The translations under genes and the position numbers were made by a program. DNA of 64,000 bases from assembly GCF_009363435.1 (NCBI RefSeq), contig NZ_CP045354.1:4430501-4494500 (forward strand), in the 5' to 3' direction. Origin of the DNA: Labrenzia sp. THAF82 (GTDB taxonomy: Bacteria; Pseudomonadota; Alphaproteobacteria; Rhizobiales; Stappiaceae). The notes under the pieces were generated by a model that did no database searches, was not told the origin of the DNA, and worked only from the letters and a program-made list of their open reading frames with translations. Of this stretch, positions 33,263 through 42,684 are shown piece by piece; position 1 is the first letter of the stretch, and the number at the start of each line of letters is the position of its first letter.

Positions 33263-34852
33263 TCACACGGCACCGACCGGCAGAACCGGCGCCGCGGCGA
33301 CAAGCTGTTTCGTATAGTCGTGACTTGGATGATCGAAGACCGCATCTGTCGGCCCGTCCTCAACGATCTCTCCCGATTTCATCACCAGCACCCGATCGGT
33401 AATGGAGCGTACGACGCTCAAGTCATGAGAGATGAAGAGATAAGTCAGATTGAACCGATCCCCGAGATCAGCAAGAAGGTCGAGCACCTGGGCACGCACC
33501 GAAACGTCCAGGGCAGACACCGCTTCATCCAGGATGATCAGGTCTGGTTTGATGATCAAGGCTCGTGCGATCGCAATGCGTTGGCGCTGACCACCACTGA
33601 ACTCGTGAATGTACTTGTGCCGGTCTTTTGCGCCCAGACCAACGCTCTCCAGTGCTTCAACGACAGCGTCTTCTCGTTCCTGCCCGCGAAAAGGTGTCTG
33701 AAGCAGGTGAAACGGCTCGCTTACCAGCTTCTCAACACGCCAACGCGGATTGAAACTTCCGTATGGATCCTGAAAAACCACCTGCATGCGCCGCCGCACA
33801 TCCTCGTTGGCGTGGTGGTGGGTGAAGACCGGCTGACCGTCAAAAAGAATCTCACCACCCTGCACTTCTTCCAGTCCGAGAATGGCTCGGGTCAGCGTCG
33901 ATTTTCCGCAACCGGATTCGCCGACAAGACCCAGGCTTTCACCGCGCTGTATTTCGAAGCTCACGTTATTGACGGCCCGAAAATGCGTTGTCGCTCCCCA
34001 CCAGCCGTGAACATGTTGCTGATAGTCTCGCACGACATTGCGAACCTGGAGCAGCGAGGTCTCGTGTTTCTCCCCAACCCGATCCGGCACGTGGCTTGAA
34101 GCTTCCAGCAGCGCTCTTGAATAGGGATGCTGCATGGCACCGAAAAGCGCTTGAGCGGGACCGCTCTCCACCACCTCGCCCTGCTGCATGATCACCAGGT
34201 CATCAGCAAGGTCGGCAACGACTGCCAGATCGTGACTGATCAGCATCAGACCCATGTTGTCTTCCGCTACCAGGCGCTTCAACAAATCCAGGATCTGCGC
34301 CTGTGTCGTCACATCGAGCGCCGTTGTCGGTTCGTCGGCAATCAGTAGTTTTGGTTTCAGAGCAATTGCCATGGCAATCACCACACGTTGGCGCTGACCA
34401 CCGGAGAGTTCATGCGGGTAGCGTGACAGCGGAAACTTTTCTTGCGGCAACTCTGCTCGTTGCAAAGCTTCTGCCGCGCGCTTCGTCGCCTCCGCTTTCG
34501 ATACGTTCTCATGCACCAATATCGTTTCAGCGACTTGTGCGCCGATGGTCTGCAATGGATTGAGAGCGGTCATCGGTTCCTGAAACACCATGCCAACGTC
34601 CCGGCCTCTGATGCCGCAAAGCTCCGGTTCGCTGCAGGTAAGGATATCCGTGCCGCTCAGCCTGATGCTTCCGGTGCACTCAGTCCCGTTGGGCAAGAGC
34701 TGCAACACACTGAAAGCGGTGATCGACTTGCCGGATCCGCTCTCACCGATCACGCCCAGAATACGTCCGGGGTCAACGGTAAGCGACACGTCCTTAAGGA
34801 TGGGCGTGTCATGGATCGTCAGCGAAAGGCGATCGATCTTGAGGAGAGTCAC
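33263..34852 (-). CDS. Dpp/Opp-type ABC importer ATPase, DppD-DppF fusion
   Basis: A 529-residue protein with two complete ABC domains. The first has Walker A GESGSGKS at about 35-42, signature [14 protein letters not shown] and [12 protein letters not shown]. The second has GESGCGKS at about 310-317, [14 protein letters not shown] and [12 protein letters not shown]. It supplies both ATPase halves for the DppB/DppC permeases. The GTG start overlaps the permease stop as GTGA. Confidence 0.93.
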   Translation of the reverse strand: MTLLKIDRLSLTIHDTPILKDVSLTVDPGRILGVIGESGSGKSITAFSVLQLLPNGTECTGSIRLSGTDILTCSEPELCGIRGRDVGMVFQEPMTALNPLQTIGAQVAETILVHENVSKAEATKRAAEALQRAELPQEKFPLSRYPHELSGGQRQRVVIAMAIALKPKLLIADEPTTALDVTTQAQILDLLKRLVAEDNMGLMLISHDLAVVADLADDLVIMQQGEVVESGPAQALFGAMQHPYSRALLEASSHVPDRVGEKHETSLLQVRNVVRDYQQHVHGWWGATTHFRAVNNVSFEIQRGESLGLVGESGCGKSTLTRAILGLEEVQGGEILFDGQPVFTHHHANEDVRRRMQVVFQDPYGSFNPRWRVEKLVSEPFHLLQTPFRGQEREDAVVEALESVGLGAKDRHKYIHEFSGGQRQRIAIARALIIKPDLIILDEAVSALDVSVRAQVLDLLADLGDRFNLTYLFISHDLSVVRSITDRVLVMKSGEIVEDGPTDAVFDHPSHDYTKQLVAAAPVLPVGAV

Positions 34853-35679
34853 GTTCTGGCCCTCCTCAGTTTGGGGTCGAGAAGATCGCGCAAACCGTCA
34901 CCCAGAAGGTTCAGTCCAAGTACGGTCAGGAGAATGGCCAGTCCGGGAAACAGAGCCAGATGCGGCGCAAAGGAAATCATTGTCTGGCTGTCTGCCAGCA
35001 TACGGCCCCAGCTGGCTGTAGGCGGTTGAGCACCAAGGCCAACATAGCTGAGACCGGCTTCAGCAAGGATTCCCAGCGAAAACTGGATGGTACCCTGAAC
35101 AATCAACAGGTTGGCCACGTTTGGCAAGATGTGTTCGATGGAGATGCGCGCCTGTCCCTTGCCTGCAACCCTGGCTGCCAGAATGTATTCCCGGCTCCAC
35201 AGCGTGAGCGCTGCGCCGCGCGTCAGCCGAGCGAAAACCGGGATATTGAAGATACCGATTGCGATGATCGCATTCAGCGCCGATGCCCCGAATACAGCAG
35301 TAATCATCACGGCGATCAGAAGGCTTGGAAACGCAAAGACGAGATCATTCATCCGCATGATGACCTCATCCAGCAACCCGCCCTTCCGTGCAGCTGCTGC
35401 CAGGCCCAGTGGAACACCGGCAATCATGCCGATGCCGACAGCCACTAATGCAACGGCAATCGACGTTCTTGCCCCCACCATGATCATGCTGAGGATGTCG
35501 CGTCCGAACTGGTCGGTACCGAGGGGATGGGCAAGGCTCGGGGTCTTTAATTTCTCGGCAATATTCAGAATGGTCGTGTCGTATGGAACCCAGGCCAAGC
35601 TGATGAGGGCTGCAGCTGCAAAGACAGTTGTCAGAATGATCCCCGGTAAAAACGAACGATTGTGGAACAGAAGGCTCAT
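34849..35679 (-). CDS. Dpp-type ABC importer permease (DppC-like)
   Basis: A 276-residue permease. The opening FLPGIILTTVFAAAALISLA is the first helix; HPLGTDQFGRDILSMIMVGA is the hallmark of DppC/OppC proteins, and MRMNDLVFAFPSLLIAVMI is the coupling loop region. It starts one codon after the DppB-like stop (TGAATG), a tight operon arrangement. Confidence 0.93.
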   Translation of the reverse strand: MSLLFHNRSFLPGIILTTVFAAAALISLAWVPYDTTILNIAEKLKTPSLAHPLGTDQFGRDILSMIMVGARTSIAVALVAVGIGMIAGVPLGLAAAARKGGLLDEVIMRMNDLVFAFPSLLIAVMITAVFGASALNAIIAIGIFNIPVFARLTRGAALTLWSREYILAARVAGKGQARISIEHILPNVANLLIVQGTIQFSLGILAEAGLSYVGLGAQPPTASWGRMLADSQTMISFAPHLALFPGLAILLTVLGLNLLGDGLRDLLDPKLRRART

Positions 35680-36627
35680 TCAGCGACGCCTCCGCAACCG
35701 TGGATCAACAAGCGCGTAGGCAAGATCCACGGCGAAATTCACAACAATCACCGCAAAGACGAGCAGCATTACAACGCTTTCGACCACGATCAGATCGCGC
35801 GCGCTGATCGCCTGAAAAACGAGACGCCCTAGGCCTGGCAGATAAAAGACATTCTCGATAATGATCGCACCTGCCAGCAAGAACGAGAACTGTAGGCCCA
35901 TGATGGTCAGGACTGGGATGAGTGCGTTGCGCAGCGCGTGCCGCCACATCGCCTGGGCACGGGTCAGCCCCTTTGCGCGAGCTGTCCGGATGAAGTCTTC
36001 ACTCAATGTGTCCAGCAAGCTGGATCGCATGACACGGGTCAGGATGCTTGCCTGAGGAAGCGCGAGGGCAATTGCCGGCAATGTCAGCGATTTCATCCCG
36101 GCAAGAAACCCTGCATCCCAGCCGGCAAAACCACCGGCGGAGAACCAGCGCAAATTGATGGCAAAAACCAGAACCATCAGCATTGCGAACCAGAAATTGG
36201 GTATTGCCACGCCAAGCTGGGTCGCCCCCATGACGCCGGTATCGACAAAGGAACCTCGGTGCGATGCCGCCCAGATACCGGCGGGGAAAGCAATCAGCGT
36301 ACTCAAGGTCAGTGCGTAAAGTGCGAGCGGCAGCGAAACCCAGAGCCGGTCTCCGATCATCTCCGAAACAGGCGTTCTATAGGTATAGGAAACGCCAAAA
36401 TCACCCGTCAGGAGACCTCCTGCCCAGGAGAGATAACGTTCCAGTATCGTTCCGTTCAGGCCGAGCTGCTCACGAAGCGCATTCAGCGTATCTTCCTGCG
36501 CGTTCAATCCGAGCATGTATGCAGCCGGATCTCCCGGAACAACTTCCAAAGCCAGGAATATGACCACTGACGCCGCAACAAGGCTGAGCGCAAGAGACAG
36601 CAGTCTTTTCAGAAAATACCGCAGCAT
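35680..36627 (-). CDS. Dpp-type ABC importer permease (DppB-like)
   Basis: A 315-residue permease, DppB/OppB type: RYFLKRLLSLALSLVAASVV at the N-terminus, VVPGDPAAYMLG after the first helix, and FIRTARAKGLTRAQAMWRHA as the EAA loop. ATG 36627 has CAGGG 4 nt upstream and is preferred over TTG 36645. It lies 108 bp after the binding-protein gene, with a strong hairpin between. Confidence 0.92.
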   Translation of the reverse strand: MLRYFLKRLLSLALSLVAASVVIFLALEVVPGDPAAYMLGLNAQEDTLNALREQLGLNGTILERYLSWAGGLLTGDFGVSYTYRTPVSEMIGDRLWVSLPLALYALTLSTLIAFPAGIWAASHRGSFVDTGVMGATQLGVAIPNFWFAMLMVLVFAINLRWFSAGGFAGWDAGFLAGMKSLTLPAIALALPQASILTRVMRSSLLDTLSEDFIRTARAKGLTRAQAMWRHALRNALIPVLTIMGLQFSFLLAGAIIIENVFYLPGLGRLVFQAISARDLIVVESVVMLLVFAVIVVNFAVDLAYALVDPRLRRRR

Positions 36628-36691
36628 GACCCTGTCACACGCCAACCGGCGACATACAGCCGGAGCGATTGCAATAAAGTGTATCTGGAAA

Positions 36692-36720
36692 CGGGCGCTC
36701 GTCGATCATGCGAGCGCCCG
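36692..36720 (-). terminator. Hairpin after Dpp-type binding-protein gene
   Basis: A perfect 10-bp stem, CGGGCGCTCG (36692-36701) and CGAGCGCCCG (36711-36720), with a 9-nt loop, lies 15 bp past the binding-protein stop and within the operon. It probably stabilises the binding-protein mRNA and reduces read-through to the permeases. Confidence 0.6.
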
Positions 36721-36735
36721 CGATGCGAGGTCAGA

Positions 36736-38220
36736 TCAGTCTTCCCAGTAGACTGCTGTCAGGTCAGTCGCTTGCGTGGGTTGGTTTTTCCAAAGGCCCT
36801 TGATCTTGGCATTGGCAACTGTCGGGAATGCAAGCTGGAAGAGGTATCCGTTGACATAGTCTTCGGAGATCATTTTCTGAGCTTCCTTCAAGAGCTCAGA
36901 GCGTTTTTCCGGATCATTTTCAACGGTCAGTTTCTCAAACAGTTCCTTGAAGGCAGGACTGTCGTAGTTGAAGTAGTAATCCGGGCGGGCATAGATACCG
37001 ATATCCATCGGCTCGGTGTGACTGACGATGGTCAGACCGAAATCCTTTCCCTTGAACACCTGTTCCAGCCACTGAGCCCATTCCAGATTGCTGATTTCGG
37101 TTTCAATACCGACCGCGCGCAATTGAGATGCGATGATCTCGCCGCCCCGGCGGGCATAGGAAGGTGGCGGCAGCTTGAGCGTGGTGGAGAAGCCATCGGC
37201 GAACCCGGCTTCCGCCAGAAGCTCTTTCGACAACTCCGGATCGTACATACTCAGGCCCGTCAGATCGACATAGTCCGGGTTATGTGGCGCGAAGTGTGTA
37301 CCGATTGGCGTTCCGTAACCGAACATCGCGCCATCAATGATCGCCTGCCGGTCGATTGCATGCGCAATGGCTTTGCGAACCTTGGGATTGTCTAGCGGTG
37401 GCTGCTTGTTGTTGGTCGACAAGATGGTTTCACCTTCAGTCGAACCCACCAGCACCTGAAACCGTGGATCGGCTTCGAACTGCGGCAGATTTTCAGGCGC
37501 TGGAAACCCCACAAACGCATTCACGTCTTCCGCCATGACAGCTGCGAAAGCTGCTGTCGGGTCTGAAATGAACTTGAAGGTAACGTTGTCCAGCTTGGCG
37601 GGTGTTCCCCAATAGTCCGCGTTTTTTTCCAAGTCGATCCTATCGCCCTGGACCCAATTGGAAAATTTGAAGGCACCGGTTCCGATCGGGGTGGACTTGA
37701 TATCGGCTATGCTCTCAGGCGCAACGATGACTGCGTCGCCCCATGCCAAATTGAACAGCAAACTCCCGTTCGGTTCCTTCAGCGTGACCTTGACCGTGGT
37801 CGGGTCGATGGCCTCGACGCTTTCGATGCCGGCGAAAAGAGCTTTTTGAGCATTTGCACTGTCTTCACCACGTGCACGGTCCAGGCTGAATTTGACATCC
37901 TCGGCGGTCAAGTCGGACCCGTCATGGAACTTCACGCCCTCATGAAGTCTGAACGTATAGGTCTTTCCGTCTTCGGAGATGCTCCAGCTTTCCGCCAGCC
38001 CCGGGTTGACCGAACCGTCGGGTCCGAACCGCGTGAGCCCCTCGAAGACATTGGAATAAAGAACGGAATCGATTGCTCCGGCAGCGGCACTGGTCGGGTC
38101 CAGATGCGGCGGTTCCAATTGCATGGCAACGACAATGTCGCTCTTGGCATGAGCCATGGAAATTCCCGCAGCCAATGCCAGAACGCTGATCAGTCCACTC
38201 CCTAACTTCGTCAAACGCAT
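36736..38220 (-). CDS. ABC importer binding protein, family 5 (peptide/opine type)
   Basis: A 494-residue periplasmic receptor. The signal peptide runs to about residue 25 (ALAAGISMAHAKSDI), followed by MQLEPPHLDPTSAAAGAIDS, SYTFRLHEGVKFHDGS-type wording (YTFRLHEGVKFHDGSDLTAE) and NNKQPPLDNPKVRKAIAHAI, all hallmarks of family 5. ATG 38220 follows GGGGAG; the longer frame to 38262 overlaps the M20 gene. Family 5 receptors bind di- and oligopeptides, opines and some sugars. The neighbouring M20 peptidase argues for a peptide or N-acylated amino acid. Confidence 0.92.
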   Translation of the reverse strand: MRLTKLGSGLISVLALAAGISMAHAKSDIVVAMQLEPPHLDPTSAAAGAIDSVLYSNVFEGLTRFGPDGSVNPGLAESWSISEDGKTYTFRLHEGVKFHDGSDLTAEDVKFSLDRARGEDSANAQKALFAGIESVEAIDPTTVKVTLKEPNGSLLFNLAWGDAVIVAPESIADIKSTPIGTGAFKFSNWVQGDRIDLEKNADYWGTPAKLDNVTFKFISDPTAAFAAVMAEDVNAFVGFPAPENLPQFEADPRFQVLVGSTEGETILSTNNKQPPLDNPKVRKAIAHAIDRQAIIDGAMFGYGTPIGTHFAPHNPDYVDLTGLSMYDPELSKELLAEAGFADGFSTTLKLPPPSYARRGGEIIASQLRAVGIETEISNLEWAQWLEQVFKGKDFGLTIVSHTEPMDIGIYARPDYYFNYDSPAFKELFEKLTVENDPEKRSELLKEAQKMISEDYVNGYLFQLAFPTVANAKIKGLWKNQPTQATDLTAVYWED

Positions 38221-38248
38221 AGCTCTCCCCTTTGTCGGTGCCGCGACG

Positions 38249-39532
38249 CTACGGCTTTGCAAGAAGCTCCAAAAGCGAAAGGCCCATTACCTTTGCTGAA
38301 TCGAGCATATCTTCAACGCCTACATATTCGTCCGGCTTGTGCGCCAGATCCAGTATCCCCGGGCCGTAGGCAATGCAGTTTTTCAACTTGCCGATCCGGT
38401 CGATGTGTTTTTGATCGTAAGTTCCAGGACTTACGACATATTCCGCTTCCTTCCCCATCGTCTGCGCGATCGCCTTTGCGACCGTTTTGACCACAGGTGC
38501 GTCCTTGTCGGTCATGGTCGGCAGGACGCGATGCAATTCCTTCAGGTCATATCGAAAATTTTCTCTTTTCTTTTCAACGTCTTCAAGAATATCCTTAATC
38601 TCAGCCTGAACATCTTCAATCTTTTCTTCAAGTAAAAAACGACGATCTATCACCACACGGCAGCTGTCTGGCACACAAGGACTGGGAAGGCCTGTGAAAT
38701 CTTCGTCGCCCTCTGACTGACCGCCATGAATTGAGTTTATGTTGAGTGTCGATTGACGCGCTCCTTCGGGAACCACCGGCATATCGGTTCGTTTCTGCGC
38801 AAGAGCGGGAAAAAGATTCTCCTCCATCTCCTCCAAAACAGCTCCCATGTGCCGGACAGCGCAATCGCCCAGAAATGGCATCGATCCATGCGCAATCTCA
38901 CCGTGCGTTTCAATCTCCGCCCACCATACGCCTCTGTGTCCCAGGCAAATACGATCCTTGTTGAGCGGCTCTGGAATAATCACATGCTGGACGCGTTCCG
39001 GGCTGAAGTATCCCCTTTCCGCCAGATAGGCGACGCCTCCGTAGCCACCGGACTCCTCATCCGCAGTTCCGCTGATTTCGATTGAGCCGGAAAAGTCAGG
39101 GCAAACCGCCAGAAATGCTTCTGCCGCGACGATGCTTGCAGCCAGCCCTCCTTTCATGTCGCAGGCTCCACGGCCGTAGATTTTCCCATCGATTAGTTCG
39201 CCGCCAAACGGGTCCTTGGTCCAGCCGTGCCCGACATCCACGACATCGATATGGCTGTTGAAATGAACGCACTCGCCAGGACGATTTCCTTCACGCCGCG
39301 CAACGACGTTCCAGCGCGGATACTTCTCGCTATCGCCTGGTGTCCCATGTGCACGGATCAACTCGACCGTAAAACCGGCGTCATGCAACCGATTTGAGAT
39401 GTATTCGCATATCTCGAGATAGTTTTCGCCAGGGGGGTTCAGGGTTGGAATACGCAACAGATCCTGTGTCAACGCGATCAGGTCTTCCCGTCTGGCATCG
39501 ATTTCGGTGTTCAGTCGATCCGATAACGGCAT
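38249..39532 (-). CDS. M20-family metallopeptidase (ArgE/DapE-type)
   Basis: A 427-residue zinc-dependent amidohydrolase. The metal ligands appear in FNSHIDVVDVGHGW (His, Asp), GRGACDMKGGLAA (Asp bridging the metals) and ADEESGGYGG (catalytic Glu-Glu pair); the lid domain is marked by HRGVWWAEIETHGEIAHGS. The family removes acyl or carbamoyl groups or cleaves peptides. It is the first gene of the leftward Dpp-type operon and probably hydrolyses the imported compound. The PAS-LuxR gene is divergent. Confidence 0.9.
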   Translation of the reverse strand: MPLSDRLNTEIDARREDLIALTQDLLRIPTLNPPGENYLEICEYISNRLHDAGFTVELIRAHGTPGDSEKYPRWNVVARREGNRPGECVHFNSHIDVVDVGHGWTKDPFGGELIDGKIYGRGACDMKGGLAASIVAAEAFLAVCPDFSGSIEISGTADEESGGYGGVAYLAERGYFSPERVQHVIIPEPLNKDRICLGHRGVWWAEIETHGEIAHGSMPFLGDCAVRHMGAVLEEMEENLFPALAQKRTDMPVVPEGARQSTLNINSIHGGQSEGDEDFTGLPSPCVPDSCRVVIDRRFLLEEKIEDVQAEIKDILEDVEKKRENFRYDLKELHRVLPTMTDKDAPVVKTVAKAIAQTMGKEAEYVVSPGTYDQKHIDRIGKLKNCIAYGPGILDLAHKPDEYVGVEDMLDSAKVMGLSLLELLAKP

Positions 39533-39581
39533 TCTACGCCTACCCTTTTGAACAGCAAAGAAATACTATGCTATCGTCCAA

Positions 39582-39601
39582 CTACGGTGCCAATACCGTA
39601 G
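39582..39601. promoter_or_regulatory. Inverted repeat before PAS-LuxR gene
   Basis: Perfect 7-bp arms CTACGGT (39582-39588) and ACCGTAG (39595-39601) with a 6-bp spacer; a further ACGGTAG follows at 39606-39612, directly before the ATG at 39615. A 20-bp dyad this close to the start is a likely LuxR-type operator controlling the divergent M20-Dpp operon and the regulator itself. Confidence 0.55.
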
Positions 39602-39614
39602 GAACACGGTAGTC

Positions 39615-40175
39615 ATGACCCCACTGGATGAACTCGCCTTCGATTGTGCCCCGATGGGTCTTGCCCTCACGGAACACCGGATTATCCGCAGCTGCAACAA
39701 CACCTTTGCGCAGATGTTCGGCTATCAAAAGTCAGATCTGGTCGGACAAAGTTTCCGCGTGCTTTACGGAACCGATCAGGAGTTTCACCAGATCCGTGAC
39801 ATCGGGCTTGAACCCTTGCGCCAGTCCCAGCCCTATACAGATGAGCGCCTGATGCGTCGTGCAGATGGATCTGCCATATGGTGCCGGTTTCGTGCGCGCA
39901 CGCTGACCCCCGAGGTGCCGCTAGCCCGCATCGTCCTAAGCTTCGCGTTGATCGACAACACACCAAGCGGTCCACAACTGACGAAGCGAGAACGGGACGT
40001 TCTGCTGTTGTTGTCACAAGGTCAGACCAGCAAGGAAATGGCATTGGTTCTAGGCCTGTCGCCCAGAACCGTTGAAGACGTTCGGGCGCGCCTCTTGAAG
40101 AAGTATCAGGCCAAAAACGTTGCGGTTTTGCTTAGCCGGTTTTCCGGCAGGCAAAGTCAGAAACCCTCGCGCTAA
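39615..40175 (+). CDS. PAS-domain LuxR-type regulator
   Basis: A 186-residue protein: a PAS domain at about 8-115 (FAQMFGYQKSDLVGQSFRVL, MRRADGSAIWCRFRA) joined to a GerE/LuxR helix-turn-helix at about 122-178 (LTKRERDVLLLLSQGQTSKE, LSPRTVEDVRARLLKKYQ). It has no receiver domain, so it would sense a ligand or redox state directly. It is divergent from the M20-Dpp-ALDH-SDR operon with a dyad in the gap, and is the best candidate for its regulator. Confidence 0.9.
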   Translation: MTPLDELAFDCAPMGLALTEHRIIRSCNNTFAQMFGYQKSDLVGQSFRVLYGTDQEFHQIRDIGLEPLRQSQPYTDERLMRRADGSAIWCRFRARTLTPEVPLARIVLSFALIDNTPSGPQLTKRERDVLLLLSQGQTSKEMALVLGLSPRTVEDVRARLLKKYQAKNVAVLLSRFSGRQSQKPSR

Positions 40176-40242
40176 AGCTTCTGTCTCCTGCACGTTCGAG
40201 CTTCCACTTCTCTGGCCCGAACTCGAATATCTGACGGCGTGG

Positions 40243-41769
40243 CTACATCACCGCACCGATCTGCCAGGGAACGAATTCGACACCGCCAAAGCCAAGCTCT
40301 TCGCTCTTGGACTTCTCGCCGGAGGCAATTCTGATAATCGTTTCAAAGATCTCGTCCCCCTTGGCCTCCAGGCTGACATTTTCAGAAACGATGTCACCAC
40401 AATTGATGTCCATGTCTTCAGACATCCGCTGATACATCTCACTGTTAGTGGCCAGTTTGATGCAGGGCGTCGGCATATAGCCCGAAACAGAGCCCCGACC
40501 GGTCGTAAAGACGACAATGTTTGCACCTGATGCGATCTGACCCGTCACCGAGCAGGGGTCAAAACCGGGGCTATCCATGAAGACAAAGCCCTTCTTGTCG
40601 ATACTCTCGCCGAATTTGTAGACATCGACCAGAGGTGCCGCGCCCCCTTTTGCTGCAGCACCGAGCGACTTTTCCAGGATGGTCGTCAACCCGCCGCGTT
40701 TGTTGCCAGGTGACGGATTGTTGTCCATTTCACCACCGTTTCTGGCTGTATAGTCTTCCCACCAGCGCACGCGTTCAATCAGCTTTTCGCCGACATCGAC
40801 GGAGACGGCCCGGCGCGTCAACAGATGTTCCGCTCCGTAGATCTCTGAAGTTTCCGACAAGATCGTCGTCCCGCCATGGCGCACCAGCATGTCTGAGGCC
40901 AGACCGAGCGCGGGGTTGGCCGTTATACCGGAATAGCCATCGGACCCACCGCATTGCATACCAACGGTGATTTCGGAAATCGGAGCAGGCGAGCGTACAG
41001 CTTCATTGGCAAGTTCGGCGAGCGCCTTTAACTCGGCAAGCCCTGCATCGATCGTCTTTCGGGTTCCGCCGCTCTGTTGAATGGTCATATACCGCAGATC
41101 GCCGCCTGTCCGCATTTTCCGGTCACCAACAAGGTCCGCGATCTGCATCACTTCACAGCCAAGTCCGATCAGGAGAATGGCCGCAAAATTCGAATGTTGC
41201 GCATATCCTGAAAGGGTTCGGAACAAGGTGGCATAGCCTTCATCACTTGAAGACATGCCACAACCGGTACCGTGCACAATCGGCACAATGCCGTCGACAT
41301 TCGGGTAGTCATCGAGCAATCCGGACTTTTCAGCCGCCTCGGCTATGAACCTTGCGACCGAACCTGAACAGTTCACCGACGTCAGTATGCCGATATAGTT
41401 GCGCGTGCCGACCTTACCTGTTGAACGCCGGTATCCCATGAACGACCGCTCGCTGTTTGCAGCCGGGAGCGGCTGCGAAGCTTCTGCGTGCTGGTAGTCG
41501 CGATTGTGCTGACCCATTCCAAGATTGTGAGTGTGCACATGTTCACCGGCCCGGATATTCCGGGTTGCCTGCCCGATGATCTGGCCATAGCGGATGATAT
41601 GGTCACCCTTGTCTACATCCTTACAGGCAATCTTGTGCCCTTGTTGAATCTGCCCCGGCAGAGGCGTTTCGATGTGTGTTGCCACTTCCCCGGCTGCAAT
41701 GTCCTGCAAGGCAACGACAACAGTATCTTGAGCATTCAATAGGATCGTATTCGGCCGAGCTTGCGCCAC
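40243..41769 (-). CDS. UxaA-family sugar-acid dehydratase
   Basis: A 508-residue UxaA-type hydro-lyase. The N-terminal SAF-like domain (residues about 10-95) contains AAGEVATHIETPLPGQIQQG, and the main domain contains GTRNYIGILTSVNCSGSV, HGTGCGMSS, GLGCEVMQI and MQCGGSDGYSGITANPALG, with several conserved Cys that could serve the iron site. Altronate and galactarate dehydratases belong here; the exact sugar acid is not determined. It starts with GTG 41769 (GGGGAG upstream). A divergent GntR-type gene is its likely regulator. Confidence 0.88.
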   Translation of the reverse strand: MAQARPNTILLNAQDTVVVALQDIAAGEVATHIETPLPGQIQQGHKIACKDVDKGDHIIRYGQIIGQATRNIRAGEHVHTHNLGMGQHNRDYQHAEASQPLPAANSERSFMGYRRSTGKVGTRNYIGILTSVNCSGSVARFIAEAAEKSGLLDDYPNVDGIVPIVHGTGCGMSSSDEGYATLFRTLSGYAQHSNFAAILLIGLGCEVMQIADLVGDRKMRTGGDLRYMTIQQSGGTRKTIDAGLAELKALAELANEAVRSPAPISEITVGMQCGGSDGYSGITANPALGLASDMLVRHGGTTILSETSEIYGAEHLLTRRAVSVDVGEKLIERVRWWEDYTARNGGEMDNNPSPGNKRGGLTTILEKSLGAAAKGGAAPLVDVYKFGESIDKKGFVFMDSPGFDPCSVTGQIASGANIVVFTTGRGSVSGYMPTPCIKLATNSEMYQRMSEDMDINCGDIVSENVSLEAKGDEIFETIIRIASGEKSKSEELGFGGVEFVPWQIGAVM

Positions 41770-41824
41770 ACTTGTCTCCCCAAAGTCTTTCCAGGCGCGA
41801 GCACCTTCGGCCCTGACGGTTATC

Positions 41825-41857
41825 TTGACAAGGCACTCACGTCAACTAACATGTTAG
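41825..41857 (+). promoter_or_regulatory. Promoter overlapped by operator, GntR gene
   Basis: TTGACA (41825-41830), a 16-bp spacer and TAACAT (41847-41852) form a near-consensus promoter. A perfect 12-bp palindrome, CTAACATGTTAG (41846-41857), covers the -10 element. It lies 20 bp before the chosen GntR start, a classic repression geometry, and can also serve the divergent dehydratase gene. Confidence 0.65.
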
Positions 41858-41877
41858 CATTCATATACGGAACTCTT

Positions 41878-42591
41878 ATGCCCCCAAACGCCGAACGCGA
41901 CCTATCGCCTTACGTCCTGCCAGATATCAGAAAGCTCAAGGGTTCATTGGCCCAGCGCGTCTATGAAACCTTGCGTGCCGCCATATTGGCCATGGAACTT
42001 CCTCCGGGCACGCTTTTGAAAAAACAGGAAATCTGCGCGCAACTTGGCGTTTCCCGGTCACCTGTAACTGAAGCAATTACCAAGCTCGCCGGTGAAGGGC
42101 TGGTAGAGGTTGTTCCCCAATCCGGTTCGCGGGTCACCCGGTTTTCCATGCCTGAAATTCGTGAAGGTGCTTTCCTGCGCGAGGCGATTGAACTCGCCGC
42201 CGTTGCGCGTGTCGCCACCGGGCGCACAGATGAACAACTCTCGGAACTGAACCGAAATCTCCGCCTTCAGTCGCTATGTCTGGAAGACAGGGATGAAGCC
42301 GGATTTTATCGGGAAGATCAGCGTATGCATGACCTGATCTTTGAGTTTACCGGCTATCCGAAACTGACTGCTATTGCTGTTTCCGGCTGGGTTCAGGTCA
42401 ATCGTGCGCGCCGCTTGCTGCTTCCGATACCGGGTCGCTCGCACCAGGCATTCGAAGAACACTGTCAGATCATCGAAGCGATACAGCAACGAGACCCTGA
42501 AAAAGCCCGCAACGCGATGCTGAAACACCTGCGCGATCTTGTAGAGCGCCTCGAACCGCTCAGGCAGTCAAGACCCGATCTTTTTGACTAG
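41878..42591 (+). CDS. GntR-family regulator (FCD domain)
   Basis: A 237-residue GntR/FCD regulator: winged helix with LAQRVYETLRAAILAMELPP, then ICAQLGVSRSPVTEAITKLA, and FCD domain with FLREAIELAAVARVA and HDLIFEFTGYPKL. ATG 41878 is chosen because the promoter and operator lie directly upstream; longer in-frame starts (41761, 41851) would place the palindrome inside the coding region. It is divergent from the UxaA-type dehydratase gene, whose substrate or product is the probable effector. Confidence 0.88.
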   Translation: MPPNAERDLSPYVLPDIRKLKGSLAQRVYETLRAAILAMELPPGTLLKKQEICAQLGVSRSPVTEAITKLAGEGLVEVVPQSGSRVTRFSMPEIREGAFLREAIELAAVARVATGRTDEQLSELNRNLRLQSLCLEDRDEAGFYREDQRMHDLIFEFTGYPKLTAIAVSGWVQVNRARRLLLPIPGRSHQAFEEHCQIIEAIQQRDPEKARNAMLKHLRDLVERLEPLRQSRPDLFD

Positions 42592-42684
42592 ACTGTCGTA
42601 AGCCAGAAGGCCTGTTGTGCACCCATCTCCTCTTCCGCTTGTTGCAAACGGCATTTCGGTCTTGAGGTTAGAGTTCGCGAAATG

